Of a stretch of DNA of 64,000 nt, positions 25,096 through 32,912 are shown piece after piece. A program made the translations under genes and the position numbers. The DNA comes from CAYJPV01 sp964372095. Lineage in GTDB: Bacteria > Acidobacteriota > Vicinamibacteria > Vicinamibacterales > JAKQTR01. The stretch spans positions 1 through 64,000 of the forward strand of contig CAYJPV010000027.1 in the NCBI GenBank assembly GCA_964372095.1. The letters are read 5' to 3'. Every line of letters begins with the position of its first letter. The stretch's first letter is position 1. The notes below the pieces were generated by a model, which worked only from the letters and a program-made list of their open reading frames with translations, ran no database searches and was not told where the DNA came from.

Positions 25096-26229
25096 GTGGA
25101 CTGCCGGGCGCTCATCGTTGAACGCATCCGGCAGTCGGGCCCGCTCACCATGGCCGCCTTCATGGACCTGGCGCTCTACGCGCCCGGTCTCGGCTACTAC
25201 GCCCGCGCCGCCCAACGTTCCGGGCGCGCGGGCGATTTCGTCACCAGCGTCGATATCGGCCCCCTGTTCGGTGCCCTGCTCGCGTCGAGTCTCGCCGGCA
25301 TGGCCCGGGCCCTGGACGGTGCCGACCCGCCATCCGAACCCGCCCCTGTCGACCTCGTGGAAGCCGCCGCCGGAAACGGCCGACTGTCCCGCGACGTCCT
25401 GGACGCCCTGCGCCAGCGATGCCCGGCCCTGTACGACCGCATCCGGCTGACGCTGGTCGAACGCAGCGCCAGCGCGCGGGACGCGCACGCCGCGACGCTG
25501 GCCGCCCATACACGACACCTCCGCGCGTCCCGCGCGGATCTGCCGGCTGGCGTCGACGGCATCATCTTCTGCAATGAACTGCTCGACGCGATGCCGGTTC
25601 ACGTGGTCACCATGACGGCCGGCGGCCTGGCTGAAGTCTTCGTCGACCTGGCTGACGAACGTCTCGTGGAACGCCTGGGCCCGCCTTCCACGCCCGCGTT
25701 GGGCGCGTACTTCGAGGCGCTGGGTATCTGTCTCGAGCCCGGGGCCAGAGCCGAGGTCAACCTGGCCGCCATCTCGTGGATCCGGGAGACCGCAACGGCC
25801 CTGTCTCGCGGATTCCTGCTCGTCATCGACTACGGCCACGAAGCCTCCCAGCTGTTTTCCTCGCCCCACGCCACCGGGACGCTGCGGAGCTTCCATCGCC
25901 ACCTGGCGGACGCGCCGTCTACCGACGCGGCCGGCACGCCCCCATGGCTCATCGACCCCGGGTCGCGCGATCTCACCACCCATGTCGATCTGACGTCGAT
26001 CCGGCGCGCGGCGGAATCGGCCGGTCTCCTGACGGTGGTGGACACCGACCAGTCACGGTTCCTGCTGGGAGAAGCCGAGCGGTCGGGACTGATCTTCGAA
26101 CTGGAGGCCCCGGATCGCCTGCGTGACCGCCTCGCCCTGAAGACGCTCCTCGTCCCGGGCGGGATGGGCACGTCCCACCGGGTGCTTGCCTTCGCCAAGG
26201 ACGTGCCCGCGTTGTCAACGGCGCGTTGA
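25096..26229 (+). CDS. MidA/NDUFAF7-family SAM-dependent methyltransferase
   Basis: A 377-aa class I methyltransferase of the family whose mitochondrial member methylates an arginine of a complex I subunit. Matching blocks: FMDLALYAPGLGYYAR near the N terminus, FVTSVDIGPLFG, the SAM loop VEAAAGNGRLSRD, FCNELLDAMPVH and VIDYGHEASQLF. The GTG at 25096 lies five bases after the protease stop, with GGAG of the protease's end as Shine-Dalgarno, so it is coupled to it. Substrate in this organism is unknown. Confidence 0.88.
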   Translation: MDCRALIVERIRQSGPLTMAAFMDLALYAPGLGYYARAAQRSGRAGDFVTSVDIGPLFGALLASSLAGMARALDGADPPSEPAPVDLVEAAAGNGRLSRDVLDALRQRCPALYDRIRLTLVERSASARDAHAATLAAHTRHLRASRADLPAGVDGIIFCNELLDAMPVHVVTMTAGGLAEVFVDLADERLVERLGPPSTPALGAYFEALGICLEPGARAEVNLAAISWIRETATALSRGFLLVIDYGHEASQLFSSPHATGTLRSFHRHLADAPSTDAAGTPPWLIDPGSRDLTTHVDLTSIRRAAESAGLLTVVDTDQSRFLLGEAERSGLIFELEAPDRLRDRLALKTLLVPGGMGTSHRVLAFAKDVPALSTAR

Positions 26230-26240
26230 CGGCGTACAGT
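26212..26240 (+). promoter_or_regulatory. Promoter within the MidA gene end, driving the CYTH gene
   Basis: TTGTCA (26212-26217), 17-bp spacer, TACAGT (26235-26240). The expected start near 26247 is two bases before the ATG at 26249, so the transcript would be essentially leaderless. Confidence 0.55.
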
Positions 26241-26248
26241 GTTCCACC

Positions 26249-26818
26249 ATGGGCGCCGCCATCGAACGTGAGATCAAGCTGCGGTTCGACACACCGGCCC
26301 AGGCCCGCGCGGCCGTCGCGCGCACCGGGGCCACACCGCTGCACGGCCGCCGCTTCCAGGAAGACGTCCTGCTGGACGCCGACGACGAATACCTGCGCCG
26401 GCAGCGGAGCGTGCTGCGCGTGCGCAACGAAGGCCAGCGCAGCCTGGTGACGTTCAAGGGCCCTGTCCAGCCGGGCCCCATGAAGGTACGCGAAGAACTC
26501 GAAACGGTCATCGCCGACGGCGACATCGTCCTGGCGGTGTTCGAGCGCCTGGGCCTGCACGTGTGGTTCCGCTACCAGAAGTACCGCGAGGAGTTTGCGC
26601 TCGACGACGTGGTGATTGCCGTGGACGAGACGCCGGTCGGCACGTTTGTCGAAATCGAAGGCGGCGAACAGGGCATCAACGCGACCGCCGCCGCGATGGG
26701 AAAGGGTCCCGCCGACTACATCCTGGATTCGTACCATCGCCTGTTCCTGACGTATCGGGAGGCCCTGGGCTTCGCGGGGCACGACATGGTCTTCGACGAC
26801 CCCAGCCGCCTGGCGTGA
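26249..26818 (+). CDS. CYTH-domain triphosphate tunnel enzyme (class IV adenylate cyclase-like)
   Basis: A 189-aa CYTH protein. The N-terminal EREIKL gives the family ExExK signature, and the barrel carries alternating basic and acidic residues: RQRSVLRVR, SLVTFKGP, REELE, WFRYQKYREEF and VEIEGGE. Such proteins hydrolyse or cyclise triphosphates (CyaB-type adenylate cyclase, thiamine- or inorganic triphosphatase); the activity here cannot be read from sequence. No Shine-Dalgarno precedes the ATG, and the predicted transcript starts about two bases upstream. Its TGA overlaps the next start (TGATG). Confidence 0.87.
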   Translation: MGAAIEREIKLRFDTPAQARAAVARTGATPLHGRRFQEDVLLDADDEYLRRQRSVLRVRNEGQRSLVTFKGPVQPGPMKVREELETVIADGDIVLAVFERLGLHVWFRYQKYREEFALDDVVIAVDETPVGTFVEIEGGEQGINATAAAMGKGPADYILDSYHRLFLTYREALGFAGHDMVFDDPSRLA

Positions 26819-27825
26819 TGGCCCCCGGCACTGTCCCTGGATCCGCCGCGGCCACGTGGCCCGCCCTGGTGCTGACGGCGGGCCTGGGCACGCGACTGCA
26901 CCCGCTCTCGGGCGTACGCGCGAAACCCGCGCTTCCGGTGGCCGGCATCCCGCTGGCGGGCCGGGTGCTGCAGTGGCTGGCTGCGGCGGGCGTGCGCGAC
27001 GCCGTGCTGAACCTGCATCACCGGCCCGACACCGTCACGCGCGCCGTCGGTGACGGATCCCGGTACGGCGTGCGAGTACGGTACTCCTGGGAACCGACGA
27101 TCCTCGGCAGCGCCGGCGGCCCGGCCCGCGCGCTGCCGCTGCTGGACGCCCCGCGGTTCTTCCTCGTCAATGGCGACACGCTGACCGATGTCGATCTGCG
27201 GGCGATGGCCCGGCGTCACGTCGAATCGGGCGCGGCCGTGACGATGGCGCTCGTCGCGAACCCCGACCCGCGCCACTACGGGGGCGTGCAGGTGGCGCCA
27301 GACGGTGCCATCATCGGGTTCACGCGGCGCGGTCCCGACAATGCGGGCTGGCACTTCGTTGGTGTCCAGATCGTGAATGCCGACGTGTTCGCCCCTCTGG
27401 ATCCGGAAAGCCCCGCAGAGTCGGTGGGCGCGCTGTACCGGGATCTGATCCGGTCCGGGCCCGGCGCGATCCGGGGGTACTGCTGCGATGCGGTCTTCCA
27501 CGACATCGGGACGGCCGCCGACTACCTCGACACGAGCCTCTCGCTGGCAGCCCGCGAGTCGGCACACGGGGCGCTCACGGGGCGGGACTGCTCGATCGCC
27601 CCGCATGCCCGGGTCGACCGGAGCGTGATCTGGGATCGTGTCACGGTGGGCGCCGGAGCCAGCCTGACCGAATGCGTGGTGGCGGACGACGTCGAAGTGC
27701 CGTCAGGCCTGTCATTCACCCGGAAAGCCCTGGTCCGTCGCGAGGGGCTCACGCCCGGTCCCCACGATGCCGAGGTCGGCTCGTTGCTGGTAACATCCCT
27801 GGACGCCTATCGCCCGAAGGACTGA
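26818..27825 (+). CDS. Sugar-phosphate nucleotidyltransferase, MurU-like
   Basis: A 335-aa nucleotidyltransferase with the pyrophosphorylase signature AGLGTRLHPLSGVRAKPALPV, the metal region VNGDTLTDVD, GVQVAPDG and FHDIGTAADYL. A short left-handed helix-like C terminus follows (SIAPHARVDRSVIWDRVTVG). Lying directly upstream of an AmgK-like kinase, it is most likely MurU, making UDP-MurNAc from MurNAc-1-phosphate in peptidoglycan recycling. Mannose-1-phosphate guanylyltransferase is the alternative. The ATG at 26818 overlaps the CYTH stop. Confidence 0.8.
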   Translation: MAPGTVPGSAAATWPALVLTAGLGTRLHPLSGVRAKPALPVAGIPLAGRVLQWLAAAGVRDAVLNLHHRPDTVTRAVGDGSRYGVRVRYSWEPTILGSAGGPARALPLLDAPRFFLVNGDTLTDVDLRAMARRHVESGAAVTMALVANPDPRHYGGVQVAPDGAIIGFTRRGPDNAGWHFVGVQIVNADVFAPLDPESPAESVGALYRDLIRSGPGAIRGYCCDAVFHDIGTAADYLDTSLSLAARESAHGALTGRDCSIAPHARVDRSVIWDRVTVGAGASLTECVVADDVEVPSGLSFTRKALVRREGLTPGPHDAEVGSLLVTSLDAYRPKD

Positions 27826-27828
27826 GTG

Positions 27829-28863
27829 ATGACGACGCTGAAGAACGCCCCCGACAGCCCCCTGCCCGAAGCCGTGCGCACATACGTCACCCGCGTCAGC
27901 CCGGCGACCGACCATGGCGTCGTCATCCCGCTGACCGGCGACGCGTCCGACCGGCGGTACTTCCGCCTCATGAGGCGCGGGCAGCCGTCCGTCGTGATCG
28001 CGCTCCATGCGGCTCCGTTCGACCCGGCAACCCTGCCGTTCATCAACGTGGCGGAGTTGCTGTCGCAGGTGCCCGTTCCCGTCCCGGCCATCCTGGATTG
28101 CGCGCCCGACCTGGGCATCCTGCTGCAGCAGGACCTCGGCGACGTCACGCTGCAGGCCCATCTCGGCGCGGCCACGCCGGCTGAACACGCCGCGCTGTAC
28201 CGCGAGGCCATCGGGCTCATCGCCACCATCCAGCGGCGCGGCCAGGAACTCGCCTCGGCGTCCTACATCCCGTACGGGATTGCCTTCGACGTCGCAAAGC
28301 TCATGTGGGAAATGGAGTTCTTCACCAAGCACTTCTGCGTGGGTTACTGCGGGGCGGCGTTCTCCGAGGCGGACCGGGCGTCGCTGACCGTGGAGTGGCA
28401 GACGCTGGTCGGCGAACTGGCCGCCGAACCGCGAGTGCTGTGCCACCGCGACTACCACAGCCGGAATCTCATGTGGCACGACGGCCGGCTCTTCATCATC
28501 GACTTCCAGGACGCGCGCATGGGCCCGGACACCTACGACCTCGTGTCGCTGCTGCGCGACTCGTACGTGGATATCGGCGAAGCGCAGGTCGAAGAGCACC
28601 TGGCGTACTTCCTGGCCCTCAAGGGTCTTCCCAATGCAGGTGATCCGGCGCGCGAGTTCCGGCGGCGATTCGACCTCATGGCCCTCCAGCGCAATCTGAA
28701 GGCCCTCGGCACCTTCGGCTACCAGGCCGCGACGCGGGCAAACCCGGTCTACATCCAGTACATCCCGCGAACCCTGCGCCACGCGCGCGCCAACCTGCTC
28801 AAGTACGAACGGTTCGAGCGGTTGCACGCGCTCCTGGCCGCGCACATACCGGAACTGCGCTAG
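27829..28863 (+). CDS. AmgK-like sugar kinase (aminoglycoside-phosphotransferase fold)
   Basis: A 344-aa kinase of the COG3178 type. It has an N lobe (PLTGDASDRRYFRL, VVIALHAAPFD), the LLQQDLGDVTLQ hinge, the catalytic loop CHRDYHSRNLM and metal motif IIDFQDARMGP. AmgK phosphorylates the anomeric carbon of MurNAc and GlcNAc, and its product is the substrate of MurU, encoded just upstream. Together they recycle wall sugars directly to UDP-MurNAc, bypassing de novo synthesis and the fosfomycin target MurA. The ATG at 27829 has AAGGA eight bases upstream; a GTG one codon earlier is possible. Its TAG precedes repeat island 8. Confidence 0.82.
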   Translation: MTTLKNAPDSPLPEAVRTYVTRVSPATDHGVVIPLTGDASDRRYFRLMRRGQPSVVIALHAAPFDPATLPFINVAELLSQVPVPVPAILDCAPDLGILLQQDLGDVTLQAHLGAATPAEHAALYREAIGLIATIQRRGQELASASYIPYGIAFDVAKLMWEMEFFTKHFCVGYCGAAFSEADRASLTVEWQTLVGELAAEPRVLCHRDYHSRNLMWHDGRLFIIDFQDARMGPDTYDLVSLLRDSYVDIGEAQVEEHLAYFLALKGLPNAGDPAREFRRRFDLMALQRNLKALGTFGYQAATRANPVYIQYIPRTLRHARANLLKYERFERLHALLAAHIPELR

Positions 28864-28892
28864 GGGCGCTGGGGGTTCAGGCTTCGGCTCCG

Positions 28893-29082
28893 GGCTCCGG
28901 GCCCCAGGCCCCGGACTCCGTGTCCCCGCTGTGTCCCCCGGGCCTAAAGGCCCGGGGCTACGTACCCCCCCGAGTCCCGAGTCCCGAGTCCCGAGCCCCG
29001 AGCCCCATGCCCCCTGCCCCTTGCCCCCTGCCCCCTGCCCCTACCCATGTCCCATGCGCCATGCCCCCTGCCCCGGGCCCCT
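28893..29082. repeat. Heptanucleotide repeat island 8 (GGCYCCG, CGAGTCC, CCTGCCC)
   Basis: A composite island. Bases 28893-28920 hold GGCTCCG, GGCCCCA, GGCCCCG, GACTCCG. Bases 28971-29040 hold ten in-register units: CGAGTCC three times, CGAGCCC twice, then CATGCCC, CCTGCCC, CTTGCCC, CCTGCCC, CCTGCCC. Degenerate NNNCCCA/TGCCCCN units continue to about 29082. The word drifts gradually from unit to unit while the 7-bp phase is kept. A perfect nine-base hairpin (CCCCGGGCC-TAAA-GGCCCGGGG, 28936-28957) sits between the arrays. Confidence 0.9.
28936..28957. terminator. Perfect 9-bp GC hairpin with TAAA loop
   Basis: CCCCGGGCC (28936-28944), loop TAAA, GGCCCGGGG (28949-28957), 73 bases after the kinase stop. 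It lacks a T-tract; it may end the recycling operon's transcript or be a separate dispersed element. Confidence 0.4.
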
Positions 29083-29084
29083 GC

Positions 29085-29090
29085 TACAAT
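29085..29090 (+). promoter_or_regulatory. -10 box of the sugar isomerase gene
   Basis: TACAAT followed by AGGAG; the region upstream is C-rich repeat with no consensus -35. It has the same arrangement as the dehydrogenase promoter, a -10 box directly after an island. Confidence 0.4.
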
Positions 29091-29125
29091 AGGAGATTCA
29101 CGTATCTGCAAGGAGAGGTGACTTC

Positions 29126-30013
29126 GTGCGGTTTGGTGTGTCGACGCAGCTCTATCACGGCCAACGTCTGTGCCGTGCGCATCTCGAGGAGATTGCCGCG
29201 CACGGCTTCGACGCGATAGAAGTCGTCGCCACGCGTACGCACCTGGACTACCACGACGCCGACGCGCTGAAGGCCTTCGCGGGGTGGCTGGGCGACACCG
29301 GGCTTCGCCTGCACTCGATTCACGCACCGGTCACAGAGTCGGCCGAAGGCGGGCGCTGGGGCGCGGCTTACTCGAACGCGTCCGGCCGCGAGGATGTGCG
29401 CCGCCAGGCGGTGCACGAGACGCTGGCGGCCCTGCAACTGGCGCACCTGGTACCGGTGCACGCGCTCGTCCTCCACCTCGGGCTGCCCGATTCGCTGGCG
29501 GCCGGCGGCGACGGGAACTCCCGTGAGGCGGCCCGGCGCAGCGTTCAGGAGATCGTGGCGGCGGCAGCGGCGCGGGACGTCAGGGTCGCGCTCGAGAACA
29601 TTCCGAGTGCCCTGGCCACGCCCGAGTCCATTGTGTCGCTCATCGGGCACGAACTGGAGATTCCCGGCCTCGGCGCGTGCCTGGACTTCGGCCACGCGAA
29701 CCTGATGGGCGGTGTCGCCGACGCGGTCGAGGCATTCGCGGAGGTGCTGACCACCACGCACCTGCACGACAATCACGGGGCCCGCGACGAACACCTGCCG
29801 CCGTTCGAGGGCACCATCGCCTGGCCGGAGGCCATGATGGCCCTGCGCAAGATCGGCTACGACGGCCTCCTGATGGTGGAGGTGGCGCCCAACGGCGCGC
29901 CCGCCGCCGAGGTCCTGGCCCGCGCCCGCCGTGCCTGTGAGCGGCTCGAGGCGGAACTGGAGACGGCGGTGTTCCCGGTCGGCGACGCTGCCGATCCGAT
30001 GGTCCGGGCCTGA
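29126..30013 (+). CDS. Sugar phosphate isomerase/epimerase (xylose isomerase-like TIM barrel)
   Basis: A 295-aa TIM-barrel protein of the AP endonuclease 2 / sugar isomerase superfamily. It opens with RFGVSTQLYHG, has the metal-ligand regions LHLGLPD, ALENIPS, LDFGHAN, THLHDNHGARDEHLP (the strongest motif, with His, Asp and His) and MVEVAP near the C terminus. Members isomerise or epimerise keto-sugars or inositols; the substrate cannot be inferred. The GTG at 29126 has AGGAGAGG seven bases upstream. asnS follows 22 bases downstream and may be co-transcribed. Confidence 0.88.
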   Translation: MRFGVSTQLYHGQRLCRAHLEEIAAHGFDAIEVVATRTHLDYHDADALKAFAGWLGDTGLRLHSIHAPVTESAEGGRWGAAYSNASGREDVRRQAVHETLAALQLAHLVPVHALVLHLGLPDSLAAGGDGNSREAARRSVQEIVAAAAARDVRVALENIPSALATPESIVSLIGHELEIPGLGACLDFGHANLMGGVADAVEAFAEVLTTTHLHDNHGARDEHLPPFEGTIAWPEAMMALRKIGYDGLLMVEVAPNGAPAAEVLARARRACERLEAELETAVFPVGDAADPMVRA

Positions 30014-30035
30014 ACGCCGGGAGAGGGAGCTGGGG

Positions 30036-31343
30036 ATGACACACGAAGGCACACTGGCATACATCGAAGATATCGCCCGTTATGACGGGCAGCGGGTGAT
30101 CATCCGCGGCTGGCTCCACAACCGGCGCTCCAGCGGCAAGATCCACTTCCTCAGGATCCGTGACGGCAGCGGGTTCATCCAGGCGGTCATGTCGAAAGCC
30201 GCCGTGGATGACGAAACCTTCCGCCGGGCCGACCACCTGACGCAGGAGACGTCGCTGATCCTCTCGGGCACGGTGCGCGCCGACCAGCGGGCCCCGGGCG
30301 GTTACGAACTCGACGCCCACACGCTCGAAGTCGTCAGTGTCGCCGAGGACTACCCCATCACGCCGAAAGAACACGGCGTCGATTACCTGATGGACCGGCG
30401 TCACCTCTGGATCCGGACCGAGCGCCAGCACGCCATCCTGCGCATCCGGGCCGAGGTCATCGCCGCCGTGCGCGCGTTCTTCGACGATCGCGGGTTCACC
30501 CTCGCCGATGGCCCCATCTTCACGCCGGCGGCCTGCGAGGGCACGACGACGCTGTTCCCCGTCAAGTACTTCGACGACGAGACCGCGTACCTGACGCAGA
30601 GCGGCCAGCTCTACAACGAAGCCAACGCCATGGCCCTTGGCCGGGTCTACTGCTTCGGACCCACGTTCCGGGCCGAGAAGTCGAAGACGCGCCGCCATCT
30701 CACGGAGTTCTGGATGGTCGAGCCGGAGGTGGCGTGGGCCACCCTCGACGACGTCATCGAACTGGCCGAGGATCTGGTGGTCTCGGTGGTGCAGCGCGTC
30801 GTCGCGAAACGCCGCCTGGAGCTGACGAAACTCTCGCGGGATGTCGCAAAACTCGAGCAGGTCCAGAAACCGTTTCCCCGCATCAGTTATGACGACGCCG
30901 TCAAGATGCTGAACGAGAAGGGCCAGCCTTTCGAGTGGGGAGGCGACTTCGGCGCCCCCGACGAAACGCTCATTTCGTCGGCCTTCGATCGCCCGGTGTG
31001 CGTGCACCGGTATCCGTCGCAGGTCAAGGCGTTCTACATGGAGCCGGACCCGCAGCGCCCGGACGTGGCGCTGTGCGTTGACGTCCTGGCTCCGGAAGGG
31101 TACGGCGAGATCATCGGCGGCAGCCAGCGGATCGCGAGTTACGCGCTGCTGATGCAGCGCATCAAGGAACACAACCTCCCGCCGGAAGCGTTCGAGTGGT
31201 ACCTCGATCTGCGGCGGTTCGGCGGCGTGCCGCACGGCGGCTTCGGCATGGGCATCGAGCGGGTCGTCAGCTGGATCTGCGGCCTCGATCACCTGCGCGA
31301 AGCGATCCCGTACGCACGGATGCTGTACAGACTGTACCCGTAG
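30036..31343 (+). CDS. asnS: Asparagine--tRNA ligase
   Basis: A 435-aa class IIb aminoacyl-tRNA synthetase. The N-terminal OB-fold anticodon domain (VIIRGWLHNRRSSGKIHFLRI) is followed by the catalytic core: PIFTPAACEGTTTLF (typical of AsnRS), YLTQSGQLYNEA (motif 2 region), FRAEKSKTRRHLTEFWMVE and motif 3 GGFGMGIERVVSW with LREAIPYAR. The closing RLYP recalls archaeal-type enzymes. It charges tRNA-Asn directly. The start ATG at 30036 has GGGAG six bases upstream. The TAG stop is two bases before repeat island 9. Confidence 0.92.
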   Translation: MTHEGTLAYIEDIARYDGQRVIIRGWLHNRRSSGKIHFLRIRDGSGFIQAVMSKAAVDDETFRRADHLTQETSLILSGTVRADQRAPGGYELDAHTLEVVSVAEDYPITPKEHGVDYLMDRRHLWIRTERQHAILRIRAEVIAAVRAFFDDRGFTLADGPIFTPAACEGTTTLFPVKYFDDETAYLTQSGQLYNEANAMALGRVYCFGPTFRAEKSKTRRHLTEFWMVEPEVAWATLDDVIELAEDLVVSVVQRVVAKRRLELTKLSRDVAKLEQVQKPFPRISYDDAVKMLNEKGQPFEWGGDFGAPDETLISSAFDRPVCVHRYPSQVKAFYMEPDPQRPDVALCVDVLAPEGYGEIIGGSQRIASYALLMQRIKEHNLPPEAFEWYLDLRRFGGVPHGGFGMGIERVVSWICGLDHLREAIPYARMLYRLYP

Positions 31344-31345
31344 CT

Positions 31346-31431
31346 GGGGATTGGGGATTGGGGGCTGGGGATGGGGGGGAATGCACCCTCGGCCTCCGTC
31401 CCCAACCGCCAACCCCCAACCCCCAACCCCC
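31346..31431. repeat. Heptanucleotide repeat island 9 (GGGGATT and CCCAACC), G-quadruplex-prone
   Basis: Bases 31346-31380 are GGGGATT twice, GGGGGCT, GGGGATG, GGGGGGA: five runs of four or more G with two- to three-base loops. Bases 31401-31428 are CCCAACC, GCCAACC, CCCAACC, CCCAACC, then CCC directly abutting the rimO ATG at 31432. The two halves are partly complementary and could also pair with each other. No Shine-Dalgarno is present. Confidence 0.93.
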
Positions 31432-32820
31432 ATGAAAATTGGATTTGTCTCCCTCGGCTGCCCGAAGAACCTCGTGGATTCCGAGGTCATGATCGGGCTC
31501 GTGGAGCAGGCCGGGCACCAGGTCACCGCCGATGCCGGCGACGCCGAGGTGCTCGTCGTGAACACCTGTGCCTTCATCGACTCCGCCAAGCAGGAGTCGG
31601 TGGACGCCATCCTCGAGATGGCCGAACTCAAACGGTCCGGCAAGTGCCAGCGGCTGGTGGTCACGGGCTGCCTGGCCGAGCGGTACCGCGAGGAACTCCG
31701 GGCCCAGATCGGCGACATCGACGCGCTGCTCGGCACGGGCGAAGTCCCGGCCATTGTCGGCGCCGTCACGGGTCGCACACCGTCCGCCGCCGCGGTTCCG
31801 GTCCCGCTGTTCCGGACGCGGGCTGACGCGGGCGCCCCCCCGGCCACGGCGCCGTTGCCCGATTACCTCTACGACGCGCAGACGCCCCGCACCCTGGTCA
31901 CGCCTCGGCACTTCGCCTACGTGAAGATCGCCGAAGGGTGCGACTACAGTTGCGCGTTCTGCATCATCCCGACGCTGCGCGGTCACTACCGGAGCCGGAC
32001 GTCCGAGTCCATCCTCACCGAGGCGCGGCGGCTGGCTGAACGCGGCGTGAAAGAACTGCTGCTCATCTCGCAGGACACGACGTTCTACGGCATCGACCGC
32101 GGCGAACGCGGGGCCCTTGGGCGGCTCCTGCGCGAACTGGACAAGGTGCCCGGCCTCGAGTGGATTCGCCTGCTCTACCTCTACCCGACCACGATCACCA
32201 ACGACGTGCTCGACGCGATGGCCGACTGCGAGAAGGTCTGCCGCTACGTCGACCTGCCCTTGCAGCATGCATCGGCAGCGGTGCTGAAGCGCATGAAGCG
32301 GCCCGGGACGGGCACGACGTACCGCCGGCTGCTGGATCGGATCCGTACGCGCGTGCCGGGCGTGACGCTTCGAACGACGTTCATCGTCGGGTTCCCGGGG
32401 GAAACCGACAGCGAATTCGCCGAACTGCAGTCGTTCGTGACGGACATCGCCTTCGATCACGTCGGCGTCTTCACCTACTCCCACGAAGAAGGCACGCCGG
32501 CCTATGCCCGGGTCGACGATGTGCCGGCCCGGACCAAGACGAAGCGGCGGAACGCCCTGATGGCGGCGCAGCGGCGGATTGTCCGGCGCGCGCTGCGGCG
32601 GCGGCAGGGGGAGCGGGTGCGCGTCCTGCTGGACGGTCCGGCGCCGGATCACGGGCTGGTGCTCAGGGGCCGGCTGGAAGGCCAGGCGCCCGAGATCGAC
32701 TCGTGCGTCTATCTCACCGACGCCGATCCCGACCTGTACGGCGCCGGAGACTTCGTCGAAGGCGTCATCGTGGGGGGCCGGGACTACGACGTGATCGTCC
32801 GGCCGTTGCCCGGGGTTTAG
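31432..32820 (+). CDS. rimO: Ribosomal protein uS12 methylthiotransferase
   Basis: A 462-aa radical-SAM enzyme that methylthiolates an Asp of ribosomal protein S12. The UPF0004 domain begins KIGFVSLGCPKNLVDSE and carries three cluster Cys (LGCPKN, VNTCAFI, VTGCLAE). The radical-SAM triad is CDYSCAFC, followed by IPTLRGHYRSR. The C-terminal TRAM domain binds RNA. Start is set at the ATG at 31432 by homology, but the upstream region is pure CCCAACC repeat with no ribosome binding site. An in-frame ATG at 31381, after a G-run, would add 17 Pro-rich residues coded by the repeat. Confidence 0.92.
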   Translation: MKIGFVSLGCPKNLVDSEVMIGLVEQAGHQVTADAGDAEVLVVNTCAFIDSAKQESVDAILEMAELKRSGKCQRLVVTGCLAERYREELRAQIGDIDALLGTGEVPAIVGAVTGRTPSAAAVPVPLFRTRADAGAPPATAPLPDYLYDAQTPRTLVTPRHFAYVKIAEGCDYSCAFCIIPTLRGHYRSRTSESILTEARRLAERGVKELLLISQDTTFYGIDRGERGALGRLLRELDKVPGLEWIRLLYLYPTTITNDVLDAMADCEKVCRYVDLPLQHASAAVLKRMKRPGTGTTYRRLLDRIRTRVPGVTLRTTFIVGFPGETDSEFAELQSFVTDIAFDHVGVFTYSHEEGTPAYARVDDVPARTKTKRRNALMAAQRRIVRRALRRRQGERVRVLLDGPAPDHGLVLRGRLEGQAPEIDSCVYLTDADPDLYGAGDFVEGVIVGGRDYDVIVRPLPGV

Positions 32821-32835
32821 GGCGGGTGATATACT
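32806..32835 (+). promoter_or_regulatory. Promoter of the rimP-nusA-infB operon
   Basis: TTGCCC (32806-32811, inside the rimO 3' end), 18-bp spacer, TATACT (32830-32835). The leader to rimP is about 70 bases and contains a terminator-like hairpin. Confidence 0.55.
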
Positions 32836-32868
32836 AAACTGCTTCGGAAGTCCCATCTGGAACTGCTG

Positions 32869-32892
32869 AAGTGGGCTCGGAGCCCACTTTTT
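32869..32892 (+). terminator. Attenuator-like hairpin in the rimP leader
   Basis: Nine-base stem AAGTGGGCT (32869-32877) and AGCCCACTT (32881-32889), loop CGG, T-run TTTTT (32888-32892). It lies about 30 bases after the promoter and 20 before rimP. It may end rimO transcripts and also control entry into the nusA operon. NusA autoregulates its operon in E. coli, so readthrough control here is plausible. Confidence 0.8.
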
Positions 32893-32912
32893 GCGTTTCA
32901 GGGGGAGGGCAC

